Part shown: positions 52,142 through 61,764 of the stretch, one piece after another | Position numbering within the stretch: the first letter of the stretch is position 1 | Layout: each line of letters starts with the position of its first letter | Assembly (NCBI RefSeq): GCF_003259255.1 | Contig: NZ_QGOL01000008.1 | Location: forward strand, 186,001 to 250,000 | Length of the DNA: 64,000 nucleotides | Direction of reading: 5' to 3' | DNA from: Algoriphagus litoralis | GTDB lineage: Bacteria > Bacteroidota > Bacteroidia > Cytophagales > Cyclobacteriaceae | Notes under the pieces: model-generated | The model's database searches: none | What the model saw: the letters and a program-made list of their open reading frames with translations, nothing else | What the model was told of the DNA's origin: nothing | Position numbers and translations under genes: made by a program

Positions 52142-52210
52142 GATCCTTCGACTTCGCTCAGGATGACAGGAATCGAAGGATCAGGCTGCCTTCGACTCAG
52201 CTCAGACTGA
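52142..52210. repeat. REP-like intergenic repeats, two copies
   Basis: GATCCTTCGA ... TCGAAGGATC (52142-52151, 52173-52182) brackets CTTCGCTCAGGATGACAGG. A second, partial copy CCTTCGACTCAGCTCAG follows at 52189-52205. These are the same family as at 7171 and 63538. Confidence 0.65.
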
Positions 52211-52219
52211 AAATACTGG

Positions 52220-53935
52220 CTACTGTGACTGCTTACTGAACACTACTTTCCCCCCCACCACAGTCATCTCCACCTTTGCATTAAGAATATCATTTTCAGG
52301 GATTTCCATGATATCTTTGTCAAAGACGGTGAAGTCAGCGGCTTTTCCTACTTCTATGGAACCCTTGAAATCTTCCTCAAACTCAGCAAATGCACCATCC
52401 AACGTATAGGATTTAAGTGCTTGCTCACGTGTCATTTTTTGCTCGGCTTCATAGCCTCCTTCGGGAAGTCCCTGAAGGGTTTTGCGAGACACGGAAGCGA
52501 AGAATGAAGGAATCGGATCAACAGGCTCAACTGGAGCGTCAGTTCCATTGGTCACCACAGCGCCAGTTTGCATCAGCGTCTGCCACACGTACGCACCGTC
52601 GATGATGCGCTTTTCGCCCAAGCGATCTATCGCCCAAGGTCGGTCCGAACTCAAGTGAATGGCCTGCATGGCTGCAATTACCCCCAATTGACCAAATCTC
52701 GGAATATCATCTGGATGCAAATGCTGAGCATGCTCGATACGGAATCGATGATCTTTAGCTTCAGGATTTTTGGCCAAAGCTGCTTCAAATCTGTCCAAAA
52801 TCTCCTGATTCGCTCTATCGCCGATGGCATGTGCACAAACTTGGAAACCGAGTGGAATGGCTCTTTCAGAGACTTCTGTCACCACTGACATCGGCAAAGT
52901 CTCATGTCCACGATGACCGGGCTTGTCGGAATAATCTTCCAGCAACCAAGCTCCCCAAGGACCCAAAGCGCCGTCGCAGTTCAGCTTGATAGACCGGACC
53001 GTAAGAAAATGGTCGACCGAATCAATCATTGGCCCTCTTTGATACCATGCATCCAATAATTCAGGCTGACGGCCGGTAAGCATGATGTACATGCGGGAGG
53101 TGAGTTTGCCTTCGTTTTTAAACTTTTGCACCAAGTCGATCACGTCCTGACCCGAACCCGCATCATGGAAACTTGTAATTCCTTTTTCGGCAAGTTCCTT
53201 CAAAGCCAAGGTTAATGCTTCTTCTGCACGCTCTGGAGTCTCTTCAGGGATCAATTTGCTCACTAAAGTGGATGCCCGCTCGACCAAGACCCCGGTAGGG
53301 TTACCGAGTTCGTCGCGGAGCACTTCGCCTCCCTCGACTTCCTGCGTGGGTTTTTCGCTGCGCAAAGGGGTGATTCCGGCGAGTTCCATGGCCTTTTTAT
53401 TCACAAAAGAAGCATGACCTGAGGCGTGGGCGAGGTAGACAGGATTATTGGGAGTCACGGCGGTGAGAGCATCGTGAGTTTGGAAGCCTTTGACAGTTTT
53501 GTCGGGCATTTGCAGCCATTTGTCCTGATGCCAACCCCGTCCGGTGATCCAGTCTCCGGGCTTTGCCTTTGCGGCAGCTTCGGCGACTTTCTCGATGAGC
53601 TCGTCGTAGGTTTTGACGTACATTAGGTCGATTTCCAACTTGTTGTAACCGATTCCCATCAGGTGTGCGTGAGATTCGATCAGACCGGGAGTCATGGTTT
53701 TACCCTGCAGGTCGATCACTTCGGTGGATTCGGTTACATAGGCTTGAATTTCTGCCGAAGTGCCTACGGCGAGGATCAATCCGTCTTTGACTGCCACGGC
53801 TTGGGCTTTGGGATTGGCTTCGTCGACTGTGTAGACGATGCCATTGATAAAGACTTGGTCGGCAGGATTTTCTGGGCCGGATTTACATGCCCATGCGAAA
53901 AGCGCTGCGAAAATGATTAGGGAGATATTCTTCAT
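52220..53935 (-). CDS. Amidohydrolase lipoprotein (YtcJ-like)
   Basis: The 571-residue protein has a lipobox ending in Trp-Ala-Cys (Cys17) and a metal-dependent hydrolase barrel. Metal ligands are in 'LIESHAHLMG' (HxH); later His residues are in 'HAIGDRANQ' and 'RIEHAQHL', and the Asp in 'VTNGTDAPVEP'. This is the YtcJ/amidohydrolase-3 group; the substrate is unknown. Being a lipoprotein, it acts in the periplasm or on the outer membrane. Confidence 0.9.
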   Translation of the reverse strand: MKNISLIIFAALFAWACKSGPENPADQVFINGIVYTVDEANPKAQAVAVKDGLILAVGTSAEIQAYVTESTEVIDLQGKTMTPGLIESHAHLMGIGYNKLEIDLMYVKTYDELIEKVAEAAAKAKPGDWITGRGWHQDKWLQMPDKTVKGFQTHDALTAVTPNNPVYLAHASGHASFVNKKAMELAGITPLRSEKPTQEVEGGEVLRDELGNPTGVLVERASTLVSKLIPEETPERAEEALTLALKELAEKGITSFHDAGSGQDVIDLVQKFKNEGKLTSRMYIMLTGRQPELLDAWYQRGPMIDSVDHFLTVRSIKLNCDGALGPWGAWLLEDYSDKPGHRGHETLPMSVVTEVSERAIPLGFQVCAHAIGDRANQEILDRFEAALAKNPEAKDHRFRIEHAQHLHPDDIPRFGQLGVIAAMQAIHLSSDRPWAIDRLGEKRIIDGAYVWQTLMQTGAVVTNGTDAPVEPVDPIPSFFASVSRKTLQGLPEGGYEAEQKMTREQALKSYTLDGAFAEFEEDFKGSIEVGKAADFTVFDKDIMEIPENDILNAKVEMTVVGGKVVFSKQSQ

Positions 53936-54011
53936 TGGATTTATAATTCTGTTTCTAAGCTAGATGTTTTGAGGGAGGTGGGCAAATGGGATTTTTTGAA
54001 AGGGAAGCTCT

Positions 54012-54051
54012 CACAGATTTCCACAGATAAAAATCACAGATGAACACAGAT
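54012..54051. repeat. Phased CACAGAT repeats
   Basis: CACAGAT occurs four times, at 54012, 54022, 54035 and 54045, with spacings of 10, 13 and 10 bp, in the spacer between two reverse-strand genes. Read on the other strand it is the dispersed motif ATCTGTGTTCATCTGTG. It is too short and irregular for a CRISPR array. Confidence 0.65.
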
Positions 54052-54130
54052 TTTAAAAATGATTTTTGTCAAACCTTAAATGGATTGTGAAGGTCTGTGC
54101 AATAAATCTGAGAAAATCTTTGGGATAGAA

Positions 54131-56215
54131 TCACCTAACCAGCACCTTCTTCACTACCACTTTCCGATCTTCAGTTTCCAGTTGCAAAAAGTAAACACCG
54201 GGCTGAAGCACTTGTCCTTGGATCTCTACCTCACGATTGGCAGGAATTAAGATTCCATCCCGAAGGATCTGTCCCAAAGGTGAAACCAACCTTCCGCTTG
54301 CATTGACATTGGTGATGATTTTAAAGGAGCCAATCGTCGGATTGGGATAGACATTTACCAAGAATTCGCCTTCATTTGGAGTACTCGATTTGATCGAACT
54401 GAGATAGGTGATTCCTCCTCCACGGCTGCCAAGAATCAAGTCCACTTGATCGTCAAAAGTCGAAGGCAGCACGGTAATCCAAGTATTTCTTCCCAAGCGT
54501 GTTGGAAGATCTTGGTTGCCGATGCGGATCAAAACCTCCTCTCGGGCATCCGCAAACATGAAATTCGCAATTCGGACAATTTTCCCCTGTTGATCCACTG
54601 CATAGAGATCCGGATTGGCTTTGTTGACTACCGCGACACTTAGATTTCTATTGGCCGGATTGTCGGCAAATCCCAGAAAATCCTCCACCGAGGCGGCCAC
54701 GGACCGGGTTTCAAGGTTGACCTCATGCAGGTCAAGACTTCCATTTTGCGCAGCCACCAGCAGGTAGTCTTTTCCCTGATACACAAAAAAGGTCAACTGA
54801 TCCCCTACCCGTAAAGTGAGTCCGCTGAAGTTGATTTCCCTGATCGTAGTCTCGAAAAGCTCAGCCAAAATCTGACGTGGAATCCCATTTTCGACTTTTG
54901 TCGCCACGATCAGTTGTTGGTAAGAATTTCTGCTGTCATTGAATTCCAAAAGCTGCAGATCCAAGAGATTTTCGTCTCGGAGCTCGAGCCAATCCTCCTG
55001 CTCCAACACAAAAGAGTCCCCGTCAAAGGAGAGCCGAAAAGCCTCAGCTGCCACTTTCCCATCTTCAGTGACATTTGCAGTCAGCTCCAATCGACCGGAA
55101 AAGCGATTTCCTGAGAAGAAAGGCCTGACATTTTCTCCCAAATCAAAAAGCTGATCTTGAAGAATCGGGTTGATCTCTCCGGTATTTTTCTCCAGCTTGA
55201 CTACCGAGTTGGCAAAATCAATCCCATAGTTTGCGGCAGCTTCATTGGTATTGAGACTGATGACCAAATCATCTTCAATAAACTGCCCAACATGAAATCG
55301 CTGGAATGCCGGTAGCATTCCGAATTCGGGCAATTCGAGGGAAAACGAGCTAAAAAGCGGTTCGGCAGCTGTCCCTAAATTGGGCAAAAAATAAAGCGTA
55401 CTGCATTCGTCTCTTCCCAAAAGCAAATCTGGAATACCATCTCCTGAGAAATCTTGATACAAAATACTATGTCCGCCCGCATGCTGGATTCGGGAATTTT
55501 CACCGATTCTGGCCCCAGTATCCAGGGGCCTGCCATCGCAGGTTTGTCCCCAACTGAATTCACCGCAGGCGCAAAACTCAAAATTCCCCCAATGCCGCAG
55601 CGGAAAAGCGAAGCCATCGATATCCGGAGTTCCTTTACGCTCTACAGAGGTATTGCGGTAAAACTCCAGGTAATCCCCCTGAGCAAAATTGAAAATCACC
55701 AAATCCAAATCTCCGTCACCATCAATGTCTTGAAGTAGCGGCGTGTCTAGATTATTGGCCGGAATATTATTGGCGCCGTCGAGCCGGAGGAAGTTTTGTG
55801 CCAAAGTCCAGGAAATCTGAGTCCCTTGGGAAGTGTTGCGGTAGGCACGAATCCCCAAAGGAGTCGAGGTGAAGAGGTCTTTTTTCCCATCCTGGTCAAA
55901 ATCCGCCAAAACCAAAAATCCACTGATATCTGCCGGAAATAGGTAGCTGAGCTCAGGTCTCAGGCTGAAGTTTTGTCCATTTTTCTCAAAAACCTGAAGT
56001 TGACGGGAATTGATATCCCAAATCACCCAATCCTCTACCCCATCGTTTGTCAGGTCCATGGTCTGAATCTGTGCCGAGTTAATGCCTTGAGAAAAAGGAT
56101 TCGGAATCGCATCGCCGTTGACTAGGATTGATTTTTCTTGATCAAATTCAAAAATCGTCTGCGAAAAAGCGGTGAAGCTGATGAAGAAGAAAAGTAAAAG
56201 CAGCGTTTTTTGCAT
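54131..56215 (-). CDS. FG-GAP/VCBS-repeat protein with type IX secretion tail
   Basis: The ATG at 56215 gives a clean signal peptide (MQKTLLLLFFFISFTAFSQ) and 694 residues. Repeats with DxDxDG-type calcium loops follow ('DLTNDGVEDW', 'DFDQDGKKDL', 'DIDGDGDLDL', 'DFSGDGIPDL'), suggesting a propeller. The last 75 residues carry the T9SS type A sorting signature (VYPNPTIGSFKI ... GVYFLQLETEDRKVVVKKVLVR). The protein should be exported across the outer membrane and attached to the surface. Its ligand is unknown. Confidence 0.9.
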   Translation of the reverse strand: MQKTLLLLFFFISFTAFSQTIFEFDQEKSILVNGDAIPNPFSQGINSAQIQTMDLTNDGVEDWVIWDINSRQLQVFEKNGQNFSLRPELSYLFPADISGFLVLADFDQDGKKDLFTSTPLGIRAYRNTSQGTQISWTLAQNFLRLDGANNIPANNLDTPLLQDIDGDGDLDLVIFNFAQGDYLEFYRNTSVERKGTPDIDGFAFPLRHWGNFEFCACGEFSWGQTCDGRPLDTGARIGENSRIQHAGGHSILYQDFSGDGIPDLLLGRDECSTLYFLPNLGTAAEPLFSSFSLELPEFGMLPAFQRFHVGQFIEDDLVISLNTNEAAANYGIDFANSVVKLEKNTGEINPILQDQLFDLGENVRPFFSGNRFSGRLELTANVTEDGKVAAEAFRLSFDGDSFVLEQEDWLELRDENLLDLQLLEFNDSRNSYQQLIVATKVENGIPRQILAELFETTIREINFSGLTLRVGDQLTFFVYQGKDYLLVAAQNGSLDLHEVNLETRSVAASVEDFLGFADNPANRNLSVAVVNKANPDLYAVDQQGKIVRIANFMFADAREEVLIRIGNQDLPTRLGRNTWITVLPSTFDDQVDLILGSRGGGITYLSSIKSSTPNEGEFLVNVYPNPTIGSFKIITNVNASGRLVSPLGQILRDGILIPANREVEIQGQVLQPGVYFLQLETEDRKVVVKKVLVR

Positions 56216-56308
56216 GAAGAGCGTATATCTAAACTCTAAAATAAAACGAAAGAGCTTCCTCAAAGATGTGAACGATTCCGTTATTTTGTCAAATAATTAT
56301 TTCTAAAG

Positions 56309-57604
56309 ATGCATCTTTCCATTCTCTATGACCTGTATCTGAAAAGCACAGGAATCAGTACCGACACCCGTAAAATCGATGCTGGAAATGTCTTTTTTGC
56401 CCTAAAAGGGCCTAATTTCAATGCAAATGAGTTTGCGGCTAAGGCTTTGGAAATGGGCGCTTCGGTCGTGGTCATCGATGATCCCAAATTTTTCATCGAA
56501 GATGATCAGCGGTATTTCATCTGCGAGGACGTCTTGACTACCCTCCAAAAGTTGGCAAATCATCATCGGCATCAGCTTCAGATTCCGATCATCGGGCTGA
56601 CGGGATCCAATGGAAAAACGACTTCCAAGGAGCTTTTGCATGCGGTTTTGAAACAAAAATTCACTACGCTGGCCACCATCGGAAACCTGAACAACCATAT
56701 CGGAGTCCCGCTGACTTTGCTTCGAATCAAACCGGAGCATGAAATCGCCATCATTGAAATGGGAGCCAATAAGCAGGGTGACATCAAAGAGCTTTGTGAC
56801 ATCGCCGAACCGACTCATGGCTTTATCACCAACATCGGCAAAGCGCATCTTGAAGGAATGGGTGGACCTGAAGGGGTGCTAAAAACCAAAACGGAACTGT
56901 TCCAGCACTTACGCGAGAATAAGGGAACCGTGTTTATTAATTCTCAGGACCCGATTTTGTCCAATATGGCCAAGCGATTTGAGAATCCGATTCTTTATCC
57001 GGCCAAAGGCGATTTCTGCGAGGTGAGTTTCCTTGGAGCCGATCCTTTTGTGAAATTTTCGGTCGGCGGTATGGATGGCGAGCATCTTACGTCTTTGATT
57101 GGAGCCTATAATTTTGGAAATATTGCCAATGCACTGACGATCGGGAAGTTTTTCGGAGTGGAAATTGAGAAGGCCGTAGCTGGAATTGTGAATTACAAAC
57201 CTGAAAACATGCGCTCCCAGCTGATCGAAAAGCGCAGCAACCTGATCATTCTAGATGCATACAATGCCAACCCGTCAAGTATGGAAGTGGCCATCCGGAC
57301 TTTTGGGCAAATGACTGGAAAAACGCACAAAATGATCATTCTCGGCGATATGTTTGAGCTAGGGGAGCATGCGGAGGCTGAGCACCGTAGGCTGGGAGAA
57401 ATCGTGAGCGAATATCCGATTGACAAGGTGTGCTTCACCGGGAAGCTGATCGTGTCTGCGCTGGAAAAAGCACCAAAGGCACTCTATTTTCCTGATCCAT
57501 TTTCGTTCAGAAACTGGCTTCAGGACAGTCAATTGGAAGATTACCTGATCCTGATCAAAGGCAGCCGTGGAATGAAGCTCGAGGGATTGGTGGATTTTAT
57601 TTGA
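56309..57604 (+). CDS. murF: UDP-N-acetylmuramoyl-tripeptide:D-alanyl-D-alanine ligase
   Basis: MurF adds D-Ala-D-Ala to complete the peptidoglycan pentapeptide precursor in the cytoplasm. The 431-residue protein has the Mur ligase P-loop GSNGKTT (99-105), then 'NIGKAHLEGMGG' and the 'LDAYNANPSSMEVAI' block. It is isolated from the division and cell wall (dcw) cluster, as is common in Bacteroidota. It starts divergently from the T9SS protein gene. Confidence 0.95.
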   Translation: MHLSILYDLYLKSTGISTDTRKIDAGNVFFALKGPNFNANEFAAKALEMGASVVVIDDPKFFIEDDQRYFICEDVLTTLQKLANHHRHQLQIPIIGLTGSNGKTTSKELLHAVLKQKFTTLATIGNLNNHIGVPLTLLRIKPEHEIAIIEMGANKQGDIKELCDIAEPTHGFITNIGKAHLEGMGGPEGVLKTKTELFQHLRENKGTVFINSQDPILSNMAKRFENPILYPAKGDFCEVSFLGADPFVKFSVGGMDGEHLTSLIGAYNFGNIANALTIGKFFGVEIEKAVAGIVNYKPENMRSQLIEKRSNLIILDAYNANPSSMEVAIRTFGQMTGKTHKMIILGDMFELGEHAEAEHRRLGEIVSEYPIDKVCFTGKLIVSALEKAPKALYFPDPFSFRNWLQDSQLEDYLILIKGSRGMKLEGLVDFI

Positions 57605-57667
57605 AACATGTAATTATCCGGCGGGTTAATATTCATCATTCCTAATTCTCAATTTTAAATTTCAACC

Positions 57668-58345
57668 ATGCGCCCCTACCTCGATTTTCTCTCAGCCTTA
57701 GCTCAAAACAACCACAAAGACTGGATGGATGCCAATAAGAAATGGTACCTGGAAACCAAGGATCGATTTCTGGAAGATGTGGCGGTTTTGCTGAAGGAAC
57801 TGAGTGAGGTGGAGCCCGAACTTTCGGCATTCAAGCCGAAAGACTGCATCTTTAGACAAAACCGGGATGTGCGCTTTTCGGCAAATAAAGATCCCTACAA
57901 AACAAATTTCGGAGCTTATTTTTCTCCCGGGGGGAAAAAGTCTGCAGGCCCTGGATATTACTTACAGGTTCAGCCAGGGAACTCATTTCTAGCAGGAGGA
58001 ATCTGGATGCCAGAGGCTGATACGCTGAAGAAAATCCGAAAAGAAATCGACTATAGTGGTGCCGAACTCGCTCAAATCGAGAATAACCCGGAATTCAAAA
58101 AACTTTTCAAGGGAATCGAAGGTGACAAACTTAAAACCAGTCCCCGGGACTACGAAGCGGACCATCCTTACATCGAGTACCTCAAACTGAAAAGCTTTAC
58201 CGTATCTCATCCGGTATCGGACAAAGCCGTGGAATCCGGAGCATTCGTGACGTTTGCGCTGGATGGCTTTCGCAGGATGAAGCCTTTCAATGACTTTCTC
58301 AGACAGGCGATCGAAGAGGTAGAGGATGGATCGGGAATATTATAA
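57668..58345 (+). CDS. DUF2461 family protein
   Basis: The 225-residue protein matches the TIGR02453/DUF2461 pattern: 'FLSALAQNNHKDWMDANKKWY', 'CIFRQNRDVRFSANKDPYKTNFGAYF' and 'GGIWMPEADTLKKIRKEI'. The function of this family is unknown. It follows murF by 63 bp and is convergent with the HAD phosphatase gene. Confidence 0.92.
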   Translation: MRPYLDFLSALAQNNHKDWMDANKKWYLETKDRFLEDVAVLLKELSEVEPELSAFKPKDCIFRQNRDVRFSANKDPYKTNFGAYFSPGGKKSAGPGYYLQVQPGNSFLAGGIWMPEADTLKKIRKEIDYSGAELAQIENNPEFKKLFKGIEGDKLKTSPRDYEADHPYIEYLKLKSFTVSHPVSDKAVESGAFVTFALDGFRRMKPFNDFLRQAIEEVEDGSGIL

Positions 58346-58384
58346 ATTTGGATTTCGAAGTTCTGATTTCGGGTTTGGAAAATC

Positions 58385-59209
58385 TCAAATCTTAAATTTC
58401 AAATCACTAATTCTCTCCAACGTCGCTGCCACTCCGTCTTCTTTGTGGTGCAAGGTGATTTCTTTAGCCACGGCTTTGACTTCTGGCCGGGCATTAGCGA
58501 CAGCGACTCCCCAGCCTACGCTTTGGAGGAGATCGATGTCGTTGTAGTTGTCTCCGAAAGCAATCACTTCTTCCATTCCAAAATCATAAGCATGCTGCAG
58601 GAGCAGCTTAAGGCCGGTTGCCTTGGATATCTTACGAGGAGCGATTTCGATATACGTGTCTTTGGATCGGTAGAGGTGGAGTTCGCTGGCATGCGCTAGA
58701 TGCAGTTCACCAAAAAGCCAACTGATCTCGTTCGAGTCGCCCATGACCATGACTTTGTGTGCGCCTTTATGGTCTTTTGCCCAAAGGTCCAAGACAGCTT
58801 CCGAAGCCATCCAAGTCGGATTCACTTTGGTATTTTGGATTTCCCGCTTGGCCCAATAATCATCCTTGGACTCGTACCAGTTTTCTCCCTGGTAGAGACT
58901 GACATGAATCTCTGTTTTACGGGTCATTTCGATGATTTTTGCCACCAGAGGCAGGGGAATCTCGACCGAGTCAAGCACATTTCCGGCACTATCCAAAACA
59001 AATCCCCCATTGTAAGCAATCAGTGGTTGCGCTGGTCTTCCCAAGTCAAGGAGTAAATGTCGCATGGCATCCGGCATTCTGGAACTGGCCAAAATCACCG
59101 GAACTTCATGAGAGATCTGGCTGATGATCGATTTCAGCCTCGCAGACAAATCACGGTCTGAATTGAGGAGCGTCCCGTCAATATCGGAACAGATGGCTTT
59201 GATATGCAT
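58385..59209 (-). CDS. HAD hydrolase, Cof type
   Basis: From the ATG at 59209 the protein has 274 residues and starts near the catalytic motif SDIDGTLL (nucleophile and acid Asp). Motif IV GDNYNDIDLLQ is near the end and a C2-type cap lies between. It is a sugar-phosphate- or nucleotide-type phosphatase of broad specificity. A frame extending to 59263 would run into the lipoprotein gene and is not used. Confidence 0.92.
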   Translation of the reverse strand: MHIKAICSDIDGTLLNSDRDLSARLKSIISQISHEVPVILASSRMPDAMRHLLLDLGRPAQPLIAYNGGFVLDSAGNVLDSVEIPLPLVAKIIEMTRKTEIHVSLYQGENWYESKDDYWAKREIQNTKVNPTWMASEAVLDLWAKDHKGAHKVMVMGDSNEISWLFGELHLAHASELHLYRSKDTYIEIAPRKISKATGLKLLLQHAYDFGMEEVIAFGDNYNDIDLLQSVGWGVAVANARPEVKAVAKEITLHHKEDGVAATLERISDLKFKI

Positions 59210-59228
59210 GGAATAAGACTGGGTAGTT

Positions 59229-59669
59229 TCAGTTGGAAGGGGGAATAAAATCCGCAACTTCAAACGTGTATTCCTGCATGGCTATGTTTTCCGGATTGGC
59301 AGGATCGGTCTGGATAAACTGGACAGTAATGATTTGGTAATTGTCAGACTTTTCAAAATCACCCAGATAGATTTCGGCGCATTTTCTGGCCAAAATTTCA
59401 GGCTGATTGCCCAAAATGAGGGGGTCTCCGTTTTCCAGTTTCAAAAAAATGGTCGATTCAGTCGAGTCTTCCAGAGTGGACTGACTGAGATTTACACTCA
59501 TGGATTGAAAGTTGCCCATGGCCCTGATTTCATCGGAAGGCATAAACCCCGCTCCCATGAGGTTTTCCATCCCACTCATGGCAAGTTTGGCAAGATCTTC
59601 CGGCTCACAGGAGCAGGAGCTCAAAACCGCAAGACAGATCGAAATAAGAACTAACTTAAATTTCCTCAT
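59229..59669 (-). CDS. Small lipoprotein, function unknown
   Basis: The 146-residue protein has a lipobox ending in Ser-Ser-Cys (Cys19) followed by another Cys. The mature part is short, acidic and probably alpha/beta. No family is recognised. It is 19 bp upstream of the HAD gene on the same strand and probably cotranscribed. Confidence 0.75.
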   Translation of the reverse strand: MRKFKLVLISICLAVLSSCSCEPEDLAKLAMSGMENLMGAGFMPSDEIRAMGNFQSMSVNLSQSTLEDSTESTIFLKLENGDPLILGNQPEILARKCAEIYLGDFEKSDNYQIITVQFIQTDPANPENIAMQEYTFEVADFIPPSN

Positions 59670-59850
59670 GAGTTAAGGTAGAAAATACAGCTACAAATTC
59701 ATGAAAAAATGGCAAGAGCCCTAATCGATAGTCAGAAAAGTGAGTTGCTTTATTCTGGGCGAAGTAATTGAATCGGTATTTTGAGCCATCATTGGAAAAT
59801 GTACTCCTACTCGAATAATCAGAGGTTCTAAAGTGGGAAACAAAAAAAAA

Positions 59851-60906
59851 TCACTTCAAATCAAACTTAAATAGATTGGCCTTTCCGTCATCCACATATC
59901 CAATGATGTATTGATCATCTTCATGGACAGCAATGTAGTTGAGTTCTCTGTCCAGATTTAGAATTTTTACTGCATTTCCTTCCCAATCATAGACCAGAAT
60001 CCGATTGCTTTTTTGTGGGAACTCGTATTCCCACGGCTTATCTTGATAGAGTACATAGATGAATCTACCGGATACTGTGGTACTAAGGTTTCCGAATCGG
60101 TTTTCTTTTTTTATCGTGGCGCTGGCAGATCCTCCTGAGGATTCATCTTCAAATTCCGTGGGCCAATAATGAAGCGATCGATAAATTTCAGCCTTTCCTA
60201 GATTATTCAACCGGATCAATTCCATGTTTAATGAAAATGGTGACGAACTTAATAAGAGTGGCTCTTTTGGGTTTTTATAGAATCTAGGTTGATAAGCCAT
60301 GACTAAGGTCTGCATAGACACATGGCTGAATTCCTCGTAAAAAGGAAAGTTTCCAAAATCCGAGACAATCTGTTTACCTTCAATTTGAGTGTAGGGCTGT
60401 TTGTAAAACCCATACCCGATAAATTTCCCAGAGTCAATTTTTGCAACAGAAAGATGCGAATTATCAAATCCCTCAACGACAGAATAGGGACTGGGATCTT
60501 CTATAGAAAAAATAATACTGTCAAGTAGGTATTCCTTATAAACTTGTTTCTTGCTTTCATTAATTCCAATCAGGTTTGAATTTCCTGAGGTATGATTAAT
60601 GTTGGTCAAGGTTGAAAATTCATTAGGACCTTCTCCTCGTTTGCCAAATTTTTTCAAGAATCTGTCGGAAGGAACATCAATAACCTTGTATAGGTAATCC
60701 TTTTCTAAGTCAAGCACCACTAAAACTTCATGGAAAAGAATCATGTCCTCTACTCTTTTAAGTGAGTCGGAAGCTTGTAGAGGCGATGAATTTAAAGCTT
60801 CAGTCGCAGTAAATTCAAGTATGGGATCCTTCCTAGAAGACTCTATCTGGCCACAGGAAAAAGTCAAAATCAAAGGAAATAGCGCAAAAAATGAAGAAAT
60901 TTTCAT
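59851..60906 (-). CDS. Six-bladed beta-propeller lipoprotein (BF3164-like)
   Basis: From the ATG at 60906 the protein has 351 residues, with a lipobox ending in Phe-Ser-Cys. The 'KFGKRGEGPNEFS' segment is typical of the TolB-like propeller lipoproteins of Bacteroidota, where it recurs at a blade edge. The final 'ILVYDWEGNAVKILNLDRELNYIAV' blade is also characteristic. The function is unknown; it may bind a surface ligand or peptide. It is last in a reverse-strand AT-rich cluster. Confidence 0.82.
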   Translation of the reverse strand: MKISSFFALFPLILTFSCGQIESSRKDPILEFTATEALNSSPLQASDSLKRVEDMILFHEVLVVLDLEKDYLYKVIDVPSDRFLKKFGKRGEGPNEFSTLTNINHTSGNSNLIGINESKKQVYKEYLLDSIIFSIEDPSPYSVVEGFDNSHLSVAKIDSGKFIGYGFYKQPYTQIEGKQIVSDFGNFPFYEEFSHVSMQTLVMAYQPRFYKNPKEPLLLSSSPFSLNMELIRLNNLGKAEIYRSLHYWPTEFEDESSGGSASATIKKENRFGNLSTTVSGRFIYVLYQDKPWEYEFPQKSNRILVYDWEGNAVKILNLDRELNYIAVHEDDQYIIGYVDDGKANLFKFDLK

Positions 60907-60999
60907 GAGTTTAAATGATGCTTGCAAGAAATAGCCTAGTTAGGAAGCCAAAAGAACGACTAACCTAAATAGATGATATTCAATTAACAAAAGGATCTA

Positions 61000-61764
61000 T
61001 TAGTTTAAAAATTTACTTAATTCAATTTTCTTAATATCCCCATTTAAATCACGCCTAAAAAGCGATAAATTAAAACTAAATATATCCCATTGGTATTCAA
61101 CCCCCCCTTGAAGTTTCACCTCATTGATGTTAACTAAATTTGTGTCCAATATATAAACTATCAATTTAACTTCATCCAAAATATAGATGTTCCCATTCCT
61201 ATATAATATTGTTCTATGTGGAGGATAAATAAAATGCTGAGGATCTAGGAAGCCTGGATATTTCATTCCTACTAAAATTTCCCTATTTCTTTTACCGCCT
61301 TTTAAATAAAGCTTATACGATGTTCGATTATATGAATCGTAGAAAAGCGTTAAATCATCTATTTTGAAAATGAGGTTTTTAGAAATATTTGTACCAAAGG
61401 AAGGCTTATCAAATGGAGAAATCAGATTTTCAGTCAATTTAAAAATTTTCTTATCTACAACTTTTATCTTGACAAGATTTTCAGGTCCCAATAAAACTAA
61501 AAATTCTGATTGAGTAATTCTCCAAATAGATGAAATAGAATAATCAAAAATCATTTCATCCAAAACCAAACCATTGGATTTTAATCGAATAGCAATTTCT
61601 AGCGGAACTCTTGCAGGATTGGAGTGAGAAGTGGTAATAACAGAAACCAATTCAAGATTACCATTGATATCAAATTTAAAATTTTCTTTATCTTTTTGTA
61701 TTGGTTGAAACAAAATACCTTCAAAAAAAAGGATTGTTAAGCCGAAAATTAATTTAAAATTCAT
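61000..61764 (-). CDS. Secreted or membrane-anchored protein, function unknown
   Basis: The 254-residue protein has an N-terminal hydrophobic segment (3-20). The body is beta-rich with alternating hydrophobics, and may be a truncated or divergent propeller. No family is recognised. Its start overlaps the stop of the upstream lipoprotein gene by 4 bp (ATGA). DNA is markedly AT-rich except for a run of seven G's on the coding strand (61101-61107). Confidence 0.7.
   Translation of the reverse strand: MNFKLIFGLTILFFEGILFQPIQKDKENFKFDINGNLELVSVITTSHSNPARVPLEIAIRLKSNGLVLDEMIFDYSISSIWRITQSEFLVLLGPENLVKIKVVDKKIFKLTENLISPFDKPSFGTNISKNLIFKIDDLTLFYDSYNRTSYKLYLKGGKRNREILVGMKYPGFLDPQHFIYPPHRTILYRNGNIYILDEVKLIVYILDTNLVNINEVKLQGGVEYQWDIFSFNLSLFRRDLNGDIKKIELSKFLN

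Noticed and set aside
54012..54051. CRISPR-like repeats (CACAGAT)
   Set aside because: Repeats are 7 bp with 3-6 bp gaps and there are no cas genes; they do not fit any CRISPR type.
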